From an uncultured bacterium (GTDB taxonomy: Bacteria; Actinomycetota; UBA4738; HRBIN12), in contig CALGFI010000141.1 of assembly GCA_937881155.1 (NCBI GenBank), forward strand, positions 1-5,960: a DNA stretch of 5,960 nt, in the 5' to 3' direction. The notes under the pieces were generated by a model. That model had not been told where the DNA came from and did not search any database. It saw only the letters and a program-made list of their open reading frames with translations. Both the position numbers and the translations under genes were made by a program. Shown piece after piece: positions 1-5,665 of this stretch (positions within the stretch are counted from its first letter, which is position 1; each line of letters opens with the position of its first letter).

Positions 1-1
1 G

Positions 2-1000
2 GCCGGTGCGTGGGGCATCACGGCCGCGACGGCCTCGCAGGCGCGCGTGATGCGCGAGGTCGGCGTACGGCGGATCGTGATCGCGAACGAGCTCGTCGAT
101 CGTGCGTCGATCGACTGGGCGGCGAGCGCGCTCCTCGATCCCGAGGTCGAGCTCCTCTGTTACGTCGACTCGGCGCGCGGCGTGGAGACCCTCGACGCCC
201 GGCTGGCCGACTCGAACGCGCCGAGACGACTCGATGTTCTCGTCGAGCTCGGCTATCTCGGCGGCCGCACCGGCGCGCGAACGGTGGAGGAGGCGATCGG
301 TGTCGCCGAACGCGTTCGCGCATCGAGCACGCTTCGGCTCGCCGGTGTCGCCGGGTACGAAGGACTCGTCTGCCGGGACCGGTCGGAGGCATGCCTCGAT
401 CGCGTCCGCGAGTACCTCGACGCGGTGCGCGGCCTCGGCGAGGCGCTCGTGAAGGGTGGCGGGTTCGACGACGGCGTCGTCCTCACCGCCGGCGGAAGCG
501 CGTTCTTCGACGTAGTCGTGGAACGCCTCCACGACATGTGGCGCGGCGATGTGCCCGCGCGCGTCATGCTGCGGTCCGGTTGCTACCTGACGCACGATTC
601 CGGGCTGTACGAGCGGCTGTCGCCGTTCGCCGGCGAGTCCGAGAGCTCCTCGCGGTTCCGCTCGGCCATGGAGGTGTGGGGTCCCGTGCTGTCGCGACCG
701 GAGCGCCGGATGGCGATCATCGGTTTCGGGCGTCGCGACGTTCCGTTCGACCAGGGCATGCCGATCCCCATGTCGGTCAGGTCGAGCTCGGGCGAGCTGC
801 GACCGCTCGACGGCTGCGTCGTGACGGACCTCAACGATCAGCATGCGTTCCTGCGTGTCGAGGAGAGCGTCGCGCTCGACGTCGGCGATCTGGTGAAGTG
901 CGGCATCTCGCACCCGTGCAGCGCGTTCGACCGATGGCGGGTGATCCCGGTGCTCGACGCGAACGATCGCGTCGTCGACGCCGTGGCCACGTTCTTCTGA
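2..1000 (+). CDS. PLP-dependent amino acid deaminase, D-threonine aldolase / D-serine dehydratase family (5' end missing)
   Basis: The reading frame is open from base 2 and enters from outside the window, so 332 C-terminal residues are seen. Family members are usually about 400-430 residues, so roughly 80-100 residues are missing, including the expected PLP-binding lysine. The visible part starts in the alanine-racemase-like barrel (GITAATASQARVMREVGVRR, then IVIANELV). It continues with the GGSAFFD segment and RSGCYLTHDSGLY, and ends in the family's metal-binding domain with SHPCSAFDRWRVIP. The His and Cys of HPC (visible residues 304 and 306) match the HxC zinc ligands of eukaryotic-type D-serine dehydratases. 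Known members remove ammonia from, or cleave, beta-hydroxy D-amino acids. The substrate cannot be read from sequence. The neighbouring KDG kinase makes an amino-sugar acid such as D-glucosaminate an attractive guess. It converges with that kinase across a 13-base gap in which I see no terminator hairpin. An internal ATG at base 47 is not the true start, because family-conserved sequence lies upstream of it. Confidence 0.87.
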   Translation, partial: AGAWGITAATASQARVMREVGVRRIVIANELVDRASIDWAASALLDPEVELLCYVDSARGVETLDARLADSNAPRRLDVLVELGYLGGRTGARTVEEAIGVAERVRASSTLRLAGVAGYEGLVCRDRSEACLDRVREYLDAVRGLGEALVKGGGFDDGVVLTAGGSAFFDVVVERLHDMWRGDVPARVMLRSGCYLTHDSGLYERLSPFAGESESSSRFRSAMEVWGPVLSRPERRMAIIGFGRRDVPFDQGMPIPMSVRSSSGELRPLDGCVVTDLNDQHAFLRVEESVALDVGDLVKCGISHPCSAFDRWRVIPVLDANDRVVDAVATFF

Positions 1001-1013
1001 CCTGCTTGGGGGC

Positions 1014-1895
1014 TCATCGGACCGCGATCGCGTCGCCGACCGTTCCGGCGGCCTCAGCACCGCACCTCGCGCCCTGGACGAGCGCGTCGTGGGGAGGAGC
1101 GCCGTTCAGCCGCGCCGCCACGTACCCGGCGTTGAACGCGTCGCCCGCACCTACGGGATCGACGTCGTGAACGCGCTCGGGAACGAGTTCGTGCCACTCG
1201 CCCTCTTCGTCGAGGACGCCGGCGCCGCGTTCACCGCGTTTGACGGCGACCTCGCGTGGACCGAACGCGCGACACGCGTGAGCGAGCGCTGCACCGGACA
1301 GGTCGCCGGCGAGCTCGGCGAGCTCACGCTCTCCGCCGAGCAGCACGTCCGCGCGCTCGACGAGCGGCGCGATGAGCTCCTTGGCGCGATCGGATCCCCA
1401 CAAGCCGGGGCGGATGTTGGGGTCGACCACGCGCAGGCCGGTCGCTCGGTCGAGCAACGCGATCGCCGCGCGCTGCGGATCGGGACCGATCAACGCGGTG
1501 ACGCCCGTTACCAGGACGGCGCGAGCCTCCTCGACCGGCACGGCGTCGAGGTCGCCCGGGCCGAGGGCGCTCGCCGCGGATCCGCCGCGGTAGTAGACGA
1601 CCGTGCCGCGCGTGTCGCGAAGCATCAACCCCGTGGGACGATCCGGATCCCAGCGGACCCATCGGACGTCGACGCCGCAGCCATCGATCGCTTCATGCAC
1701 GTGCCGCCCGGCGACGTCGGCGCCGAGTCGGCTGACCCACGCCGCGCTCACGCCGAGGCGAACGAGACCGGCGCACGTGTTCGCCTCCGCGCCGCCGAAC
1801 GTCACGTGCAGCGTCCGCGACTCCGTGAGCGGGCCATCCACCGCGACCAGGGAGAGCATCGTCTCCCCGAGAGCGATCACGTCAGGGGTGCGCAT
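1014..1895 (-). CDS. kdgK: 2-keto-3-deoxygluconate kinase, PfkB family
   Basis: Predicted 293-residue cytosolic kinase that would phosphorylate KDG to KDPG with ATP. The PfkB fold is clear: VIALGETM at the N-terminus, FGGAEANTCAGLVRLG (residues 33-48) as the first signature, and DPVGAGDAFNAGYVAARL (246-263) as the second, with Asp252 as the expected catalytic base. Residues typical of KDG kinases are present: YYR at 101-103 followed by GGSAAS, and DPNIRPGLW (158-166) with the substrate-contacting Arg162. The start was chosen at the ATG at 1895 because homology begins there. An in-frame ATG at 1955 would add 20 residues unlike the family, and it lies upstream of the predicted minus-strand transcript start. 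Neither ATG has a convincing Shine-Dalgarno sequence. The gene diverges from the ROK repressor gene and shares its operator region, so joint regulation is likely. Other PfkB sugars (fructose, ribose, tagatose-6-P) are possible but fit the YYR motif less well. Confidence 0.85.
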   Translation of the reverse strand: MRTPDVIALGETMLSLVAVDGPLTESRTLHVTFGGAEANTCAGLVRLGVSAAWVSRLGADVAGRHVHEAIDGCGVDVRWVRWDPDRPTGLMLRDTRGTVVYYRGGSAASALGPGDLDAVPVEEARAVLVTGVTALIGPDPQRAAIALLDRATGLRVVDPNIRPGLWGSDRAKELIAPLVERADVLLGGERELAELAGDLSGAALAHACRAFGPREVAVKRGERGAGVLDEEGEWHELVPERVHDVDPVGAGDAFNAGYVAARLNGAPPHDALVQGARCGAEAAGTVGDAIAVR

Positions 1896-1925
1896 TCGCT
1901 TTGATCGCAGCGGAAGGAACGTGCC

Positions 1926-1955
1926 TTGACTCGCCGGTGCGCGCGAGCGTAGCAT
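1926..1955 (+). promoter_or_regulatory. Predicted promoter of the ROK-ABC operon
   Basis: TTGACT (1926-1931) and TAGCAT (1950-1955), 18 bases apart, fit a housekeeping sigma-70-type promoter: five of six bases match in the -35 box and the -10 box has TAnnnT form. The transcript would start near 1961-1963, giving a leader of about 64 bases that carries both inverted repeats before the ROK start. The -10 box overlaps the predicted minus-strand -10 box. This is motif reading only. Confidence 0.55.
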
Positions 1956-1974
1956 CCGCCGGAATAGTTAGGAA
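1946..1974 (-). promoter_or_regulatory. Predicted divergent promoter of the KDG kinase gene
   Basis: On the minus strand, TACGCT (bases 1951 to 1946) is a reasonable -10 box. The matching -35 position at 1974-1969 reads TTCCTA, a weak fit, with 17-base spacing. Transcription would start near 1939, about 44 bases before the ATG at 1895. The weak -35 box lies inside the first inverted repeat, so a bound repressor would directly hinder RNA polymerase here. Lower confidence than the plus-strand promoter. Confidence 0.35.
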
Positions 1975-1984
1975 ACTTTCCTTA
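1968..1984. promoter_or_regulatory. Putative ROK operator 1 (inverted repeat)
   Basis: TTAGGAAACTTTCCTTA is an inverted repeat centred on base 1976. The inner 13 bases (AGGAAA-C-TTTCCT) pair perfectly and the full arms pair at seven of eight positions. It is an AT-richer island in very GC-rich DNA, lies a few bases past the predicted plus-strand transcription start, and overlaps the weak minus-strand -35 box. ROK repressors bind palindromes as dimers and often control their own genes, so this is the best operator candidate. Confidence 0.6.
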
Positions 1985-1989
1985 GAAAC

Positions 1990-2002
1990 TCCTTTGGAAG
2001 GA
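1990..2002. promoter_or_regulatory. Putative ROK operator 2 (inverted repeat)
   Basis: TCCTTTGGAAGGA has perfect five-base arms (TCCTT and AAGGA) around base 1996, exactly 20 bases from the centre of operator 1, or about two helical turns. The half sites resemble those of operator 1. The hexamer GAAACT also recurs at 1972, 1985 and 2001, so an alternative reading is three direct-repeat half sites. It sits just before the repressor's ribosome binding site. Confidence 0.45.
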
Positions 2003-2011
2003 AACTCGAGC

Positions 2012-2019
2012 GGAGGGGG
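2012..2019 (+). promoter_or_regulatory. Shine-Dalgarno sequence that sets the ROK start
   Basis: GGAGGGGG is the only strong Shine-Dalgarno sequence before the ROK gene. Nine bases separate its GGAGG core from ACG at 2026, the in-frame codon that best fits the length of ROK N-termini. No ATG, GTG or TTG follows it in this frame until GTG at 2092, which is too far away to use it. Confidence 0.6.
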
Positions 2020-2025
2020 CGACCG

Positions 2026-3219
2026 ACGAGTCCGAACGGATCCGTCGCGGTCGGCACGCCGAGACTGCTTCGCGCGATCAACGAGCGGATCGTGCTGGAG
2101 GCCATCCGTGAGCGAGGTCCGATCTCGCGGGCGCAGATCGCCCGCGCGACCGGCCTGTCGAAGCCGACGGTCTCCCAAGCTCTCACCGCGCTGGTATCGG
2201 CACGGCTGGCGCGGGAGGCCGGCCGTTCATCCGGCGGGAAGGGTCCGAGCGCCGTCCTGTACGAGCTGAACGCGCGTGCCGGCTGGGTCGTCGGGATCGA
2301 CGTCGGCCGGGCGTGGGTCCGCGCGGCGCTGGCGGACCTCACGGGAGAGATCGTCGTCCGGCGCGACGAACGCGCCCGCGTGCGGAGCTCACAGACGCTC
2401 ATCTCGCAGCTCGGCGAGATCGCCCGCGCGCTCGCCGATGAGGCCGGGCTGCGCTGGCGGCATGTGACGTTCGCGACAATCGGGAGTCCGGGAGTATTCC
2501 ATCCCGAGCTCGGACAGGTTGCCCTAGCACACAGCTTGCCCGGTTGGGGGCGCCAGGGTCTCGTCGAAGCCGTTCAGCGCGAGCTCGGCACGAACATCGC
2601 GTTCGAGAACGACGTGAACCTGGCCGCGCTCGGAGAGCAGTGGCGCGGGCTCGGCAAGGGCGTCGACGACTTCGTCGTCGTCCACGTCGGAACCGGCGTG
2701 GGCGTCGGTCTCGTCCTGAAAGGCGAGCTGTATCGCGGGAGCAGCGGCGCCGCCGGAGAGATCGGTTACATGCCGCTGGTGGGAACGCAACCGTACGAGC
2801 CCGAGAGCCGCAAGCGTGGGGCGCTCGACGCCGTTGCGGGTGCATCGGGGGTAGTGGCCGCGGCGAGGCGTCTCGGGATGGCGGCCCCGCTCACTGCGAA
2901 GAACGTGTTCGCGGCGGCCCGTCGCGGCGACCGAAACGCGAACCGCGTCGTGGCGGATCTGGCACGACGGATCGCGCTCGCCGTCGCCGCGGTCGCCTCG
3001 GTGGTCGATCCAGAGCTCGTGATCCTGGGCGGCGGGATCGGTTCGAACGGCGACCTGTTGCTCGAACCGGTCGAGCGCGAGATCGCGCAGCTCTCGCCGT
3101 TCCGGCCACGCATCGAGGTGTCCGCGCTCCGCGAGGACGCCACCCTGAACGGCGCGGTGTGGATGGCGTTGCAGGCAGCACAGGATCGGCTGTTCGACCG
3201 TGGGGAGGTGCCTGCCTAG
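2026..3219 (+). CDS. ROK-family transcriptional repressor (apparent ACG start)
   Basis: From ACG at 2026 this encodes about 397 residues, normal for ROK repressors. A winged helix-turn-helix spans residues 10-65, with SRAQIARATGLSKPTVSQAL as its core, followed by an ROK sugar-kinase-like domain: GIDVGRAWVRAAL (90-102), ENDVNLAALGEQW (194-206), HVGTGVGVGL and GAAGEIGYMPL. The DxGGT phosphate loop is degenerate (DVGRA), which suits a regulator rather than a kinase. The usual ROK zinc site is absent: Tyr248 stands where GH is common, and the CxCGxxGC cysteines are missing (SRKRGALDAVAG instead). The first canonical start, GTG at 2092, would remove VGTPRLLRAINERI, which aligns with the first helix of NagC-type proteins. 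The frame is open upstream only to a TAG at 1969. The gene probably represses itself, the following transporter genes and the divergent kinase. The inducer is unknown, likely a sugar or sugar phosphate. Confidence 0.88.
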   Translation, partial: TSPNGSVAVGTPRLLRAINERIVLEAIRERGPISRAQIARATGLSKPTVSQALTALVSARLAREAGRSSGGKGPSAVLYELNARAGWVVGIDVGRAWVRAALADLTGEIVVRRDERARVRSSQTLISQLGEIARALADEAGLRWRHVTFATIGSPGVFHPELGQVALAHSLPGWGRQGLVEAVQRELGTNIAFENDVNLAALGEQWRGLGKGVDDFVVVHVGTGVGVGLVLKGELYRGSSGAAGEIGYMPLVGTQPYEPESRKRGALDAVAGASGVVAAARRLGMAAPLTAKNVFAAARRGDRNANRVVADLARRIALAVAAVASVVDPELVILGGGIGSNGDLLLEPVEREIAQLSPFRPRIEVSALREDATLNGAVWMALQAAQDRLFDRGEVPA

Positions 3220-3284
3220 CGAAGATCGGGCGGGGCGAAGAGCATTCGGGGACGTTGGACGTGGGGGCAACAGAGGGAGGCGAC

Positions 3285-4628
3285 ATGAAGCGTTGGTTGA
3301 TCGTGGTGGCGACGTTCGCACTCGTGGCCGCGGCCTGCACGGCCGGCGGCGAGGACGAGGGTCCGGCGGAGACCGCGCCGACCGGACCGCAAGAGCCGGT
3401 GACGCTCGAGATGTGGGGTGCGTGGACCGGGCGCGAGCTCCGTCAGTTCAACCAGATCTTCGACGGGTTCACGGAGGAGCACCCGAACATCACCGTGAAC
3501 AGCACGGGAGGCGTCGGCGACCGGCAGATCATCCAGGCGATCAACGCAGGCGAGCCGCCGGACGTGGTTCTCTCGTTCAGCCTGGACAACATCGGCCAGT
3601 TCTGCACGTCGGGCGCATGGCAGGACCTGACGCCGTTCATCGAGCGCGACGAGTTCGACCTCGGCCAGTTCCCCGACGCGGCTCTCTCGTACACGAGCTT
3701 CGGCGGGAGCCAGTGCGCATTCCCGTTCCTCACCGACGCGTACGGGCTGTACTACAACGTCGACATGTTCGATGAGGCCGGGATCGCGGAGCCGCCGAGA
3801 ACTCTTTCGGAGCTCGCCGACGTCGCGCGAGAGCTCACGGTGTTCGCGCCGGACGGCTCTATCGAGCGCGCCGGGATCGTCATGTCGATCGGCTACTACG
3901 AGACGAACGTCGCGACCGTGAGCACGCTGTTCGACGCCCAGTGGTACAGCGAGGATGGAACCGAGTCGGCGATCGACGACGACCCCGCGTGGGTGACGAT
4001 GTTCGAGTGGCAGCGGGAGTTCATCGCCGATGTCTACGGCGAGGGCGACTTCGAGACGGGCGCCGCACGCCTCGAGGAGTTCGTCGCGGGCCAGGGTGAC
4101 GAGTTCTCCTCCGCGAACGACTTCCAGACCGGGCGCGCTGCGATGAACATGGACGGCGAGTGGCGGACGGCGTTCATCGCCGACGAGGTGCCGGACCTCA
4201 ACTACGGGACCGCGCCCTTCCCCGTGCCGGACGACCGCGCCGATTCGTACGGCATGGGACAGATCGGCGGGACGATCATCGGCATCCCTCGAGGATCACC
4301 CAATACCGAGGAGGCGTGGCTGCTGCTGCAGTACATGGCGACGAACACGGACACGCTGGTTTACATGGCCAACAACGTGCGGAATGTTCCGACGACGGTC
4401 GAGGCGCTCGAATCTCCGGAGCTCGACGTGACCCCGCAGTTCGAGACGTTCCTCCAAATCTTCCAGCACCCGGAATCGCACTATAAGCAGCATTCACCGA
4501 TCGGTTCGGCGGACCAGACGACGCTAGCCGACTTCGCCGCACGGTGGCAGACCGGGAGGACGGACGACCTGGAGGGCGGCCTGGCGCAGGTGGCGCAGCA
4601 GATCGACGACCAGCTCGCACAGGCGTAA
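3285..4628 (+). CDS. Sugar ABC transporter substrate-binding lipoprotein (family 1, MalE-like)
   Basis: A 447-residue extracytoplasmic solute-binding protein that captures a sugar for the permeases encoded next. The start is the ATG at 3285, with AGGGAGG four bases upstream. The signal peptide is MKRWLIVVATFALVAAAC, with the lipidated cysteine at residue 18 (lipobox AAAC), then an acidic, Pro/Thr-rich linker to residue 38. The mature fold starts at VTLEMWGAWTG and shows family features: FTEEHPNITVN (62-72), INAGEPPDVV (86-95), AFPFLTDAYGLYYNVDMF (145-162), GRAAMNMDGEW (283-293) and GGTIIGIPRGS (328-338). Trp44, Trp47, Trp112, Tyr153 and Trp293 are candidate sugar-stacking residues. Cys107 and Cys144 could form a disulfide. 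The 65-base gap after the ROK gene has no clear promoter or terminator, so the genes are probably co-transcribed. The sugar cannot be named from sequence; an oligosaccharide fits the size and family. Confidence 0.92.
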   Translation: MKRWLIVVATFALVAAACTAGGEDEGPAETAPTGPQEPVTLEMWGAWTGRELRQFNQIFDGFTEEHPNITVNSTGGVGDRQIIQAINAGEPPDVVLSFSLDNIGQFCTSGAWQDLTPFIERDEFDLGQFPDAALSYTSFGGSQCAFPFLTDAYGLYYNVDMFDEAGIAEPPRTLSELADVARELTVFAPDGSIERAGIVMSIGYYETNVATVSTLFDAQWYSEDGTESAIDDDPAWVTMFEWQREFIADVYGEGDFETGAARLEEFVAGQGDEFSSANDFQTGRAAMNMDGEWRTAFIADEVPDLNYGTAPFPVPDDRADSYGMGQIGGTIIGIPRGSPNTEEAWLLLQYMATNTDTLVYMANNVRNVPTTVEALESPELDVTPQFETFLQIFQHPESHYKQHSPIGSADQTTLADFAARWQTGRTDDLEGGLAQVAQQIDDQLAQA

Positions 4629-4648
4629 GCAAAGGAGACGAAAGCACC

Positions 4649-4659
4649 GGAGAAGGGAG
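4649..4659 (+). promoter_or_regulatory. Shine-Dalgarno sequence for permease 1
   Basis: GGAGAAGGGAG ends four bases before ATC at 4664 and seven before ACG at 4667. A second purine run, AAAGGAGA (4631-4638), follows directly on the binding-protein stop but has no start-like codon in the permease frame at normal spacing. No ATG, GTG or TTG lies in the permease frame between 4629 and the first membrane helix. Confidence 0.5.
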
Positions 4660-4663
4660 CTCG

Positions 4664-5665
4664 ATCACGAGCGTCGCTCAGGGCGAGGTCCGGACGGCTC
4701 GGGCCGGGGTCGGCGTCGTACGACGCCGACCCCGCCCCCGCAACGTCAAGCGAGCCCTCACCATCCTGCTGTTCATGTCGCCGTGGATCGCGGGATTCCT
4801 GTTCCTGATCCTCTATCCCATGGTGTCGACGCTGTACTTCTCGTTCACCAAGTACACGTTGCTCACGTCTCCGGAGTGGATCGGGACCGAGAACTACCGG
4901 CTGCTATTCACGCGCGACCCGTTCTTCTGGCAGGCGATCCGCAACACGCTGTGGATCATCGCCATCGGAGTCCCACTGCGGATCATCTTCGGCGTTTTCA
5001 CGGCGTGGCTGCTCACGCTCCCACGTCGGGGGTCGCGCGTGTACCGGACGATCTACTTCCTGCCGTCGATCGCGCCGCCGGCGGCCGCGGCGCTCGCGTT
5101 CGTCGTCGTGTTCAATCCGCGGTTCGGTCCGGTCAACCAGATCCTCCGCGGGATCGGCATCGACGATCCGCCGCTCTGGTTCCACGGTCCCGGAACGTCC
5201 AAGTGGGGACTGATCATCCTCGGTCTGTGGGGCATCGGCGACGCGATGATCATCTTCCTCGCCGGCCTCCTCGACGTCCCGAGTCAGCTCTACGAGGCCG
5301 CCGACATCGAGGGAGCGAGCGGTTGGCAGAAGTTCCGGCACGTCACGCTGCCGATGATCTCTCCGGTGATCTTCTTCTCGCTGGTGATCGGCGTGATCTA
5401 CGGCTTCCAGCTGTTCACGCAGGCGTACGTCGTCGCCTTGTCCGTCGCCGGGACGTCCATCGCCGAAGGCGGGCAGAACCTCGGAGCGCCCGAGGGCTCG
5501 ATGCTGTTCTTCTCGATCTACCTGTTCCAGCAGGGCTTTCAGGCGTTCCGTATGGGATACGCCGCGGCGCTCGCGTGGGTGCTGTTCGCCATCACGATGA
5601 TCTGCACGCTCGCGCTCATCAAGACCTCGCGCCGGTGGGTCCACTACCAAGGAGCGCTCCGATAG
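4664..5665 (+). CDS. Sugar ABC transporter permease, MalF/UgpA-like (apparent ATC or ACG start)
   Basis: About 333 residues counted from ATC at 4664, an inner-membrane subunit of the importer. A basic cytoplasmic N-terminus (RRRPRPRNVKR, 20-30) precedes six predicted helices at about 31-55, 92-118, 130-150, 181-203, 234-255 and 296-318. The ATPase-contact loop EAADIEGASGWQKFRHVTLP (211-230) fits the EAA...G...LP pattern. NTLW (94-97) and YFLPSIAPP (131-139) are typical of the family. The start is unclear. GTG at 4544 would overlap the binding-protein gene by 85 bases and add 40 low-complexity residues that look like an out-of-frame shadow. ATC at 4664 and ACG at 4667 sit correctly behind GGAGAAGGGAG. 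The next ATG lies inside helix 1. A long palindrome at 4701-4738 falls within the first codons. The stop at 5663-5665 overlaps the start of permease 2. Confidence 0.88.
   Translation: MTSVAQGEVRTARAGVGVVRRRPRPRNVKRALTILLFMSPWIAGFLFLILYPMVSTLYFSFTKYTLLTSPEWIGTENYRLLFTRDPFFWQAIRNTLWIIAIGVPLRIIFGVFTAWLLTLPRRGSRVYRTIYFLPSIAPPAAAALAFVVVFNPRFGPVNQILRGIGIDDPPLWFHGPGTSKWGLIILGLWGIGDAMIIFLAGLLDVPSQLYEAADIEGASGWQKFRHVTLPMISPVIFFSLVIGVIYGFQLFTQAYVVALSVAGTSIAEGGQNLGAPEGSMLFFSIYLFQQGFQAFRMGYAAALAWVLFAITMICTLALIKTSRRWVHYQGALR
4701..4738 (+). repeat. Long perfect palindrome / predicted mRNA hairpin
   Basis: Bases 4705-4734 are a 30-bp perfect palindrome with arms CGGGGTCGGCGTCGT and ACGACGCCGACCCCG. After one mismatch (4704/4735), three more pairs extend it to 38 bp. 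In RNA it would fold as a stem of about 13 pairs, mostly G-C, around a GUAC tetraloop. It begins about 75 bases after the binding-protein stop and about 40 bases after the permease 1 start, and it encodes AGVGVVRRRPRP. No T-run follows, so it is not a standard intrinsic terminator. A role in mRNA stability or differential expression of binding protein and permeases is inferred. Confidence 0.85.
5649..5654 (+). promoter_or_regulatory. Shine-Dalgarno sequence that sets the permease 2 start
   Basis: AAGGAG lies in the last codons of permease 1, seven bases before ATA at 5662. The next canonical in-frame starts, GTG at 5725 and 5737, are over 70 bases away and have no good Shine-Dalgarno sequence of their own. 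It therefore points to ATA as the start. Confidence 0.6.

Noticed and set aside
515..535. Eight-base inverted repeat GTCGTGGA/TCCACGAC in the deaminase gene
   Set aside because: It is in mid-coding sequence with no T-run or regulatory context. Repeats of this size are expected by chance in GC-rich codons.
1001..1013. Possible bidirectional terminator between the convergent genes
   Set aside because: The 13-base gap and adjacent codons show no strong stem followed by a T-run on either strand.
1089..1904. 271-codon open frame antisense to the KDG kinase gene
   Set aside because: It mirrors the third-position GC bias of the real gene. Its protein has no recognisable motif, while the opposite strand shows clear PfkB signatures.
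2544..3284. In-frame upstream extension of the binding protein, from base 2544
   Set aside because: It is an out-of-frame Arg-rich shadow of the ROK gene. ATG at 3285 begins a proper lipoprotein signal and has a good Shine-Dalgarno sequence.
3220..3284. Separate promoter or attenuator before the binding-protein gene
   Set aside because: I found no paired -35/-10 boxes, no copy of the upstream inverted repeats and no stable hairpin. Read-through from the ROK gene is simpler.
4544..4663. GTG at 4544 as the start of permease 1
   Set aside because: It lies inside the binding-protein gene, gives a low-complexity extension unlike permease N-termini and lacks a convincing Shine-Dalgarno sequence. 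It remains the only canonical start upstream of helix 1, so it is not fully excluded.
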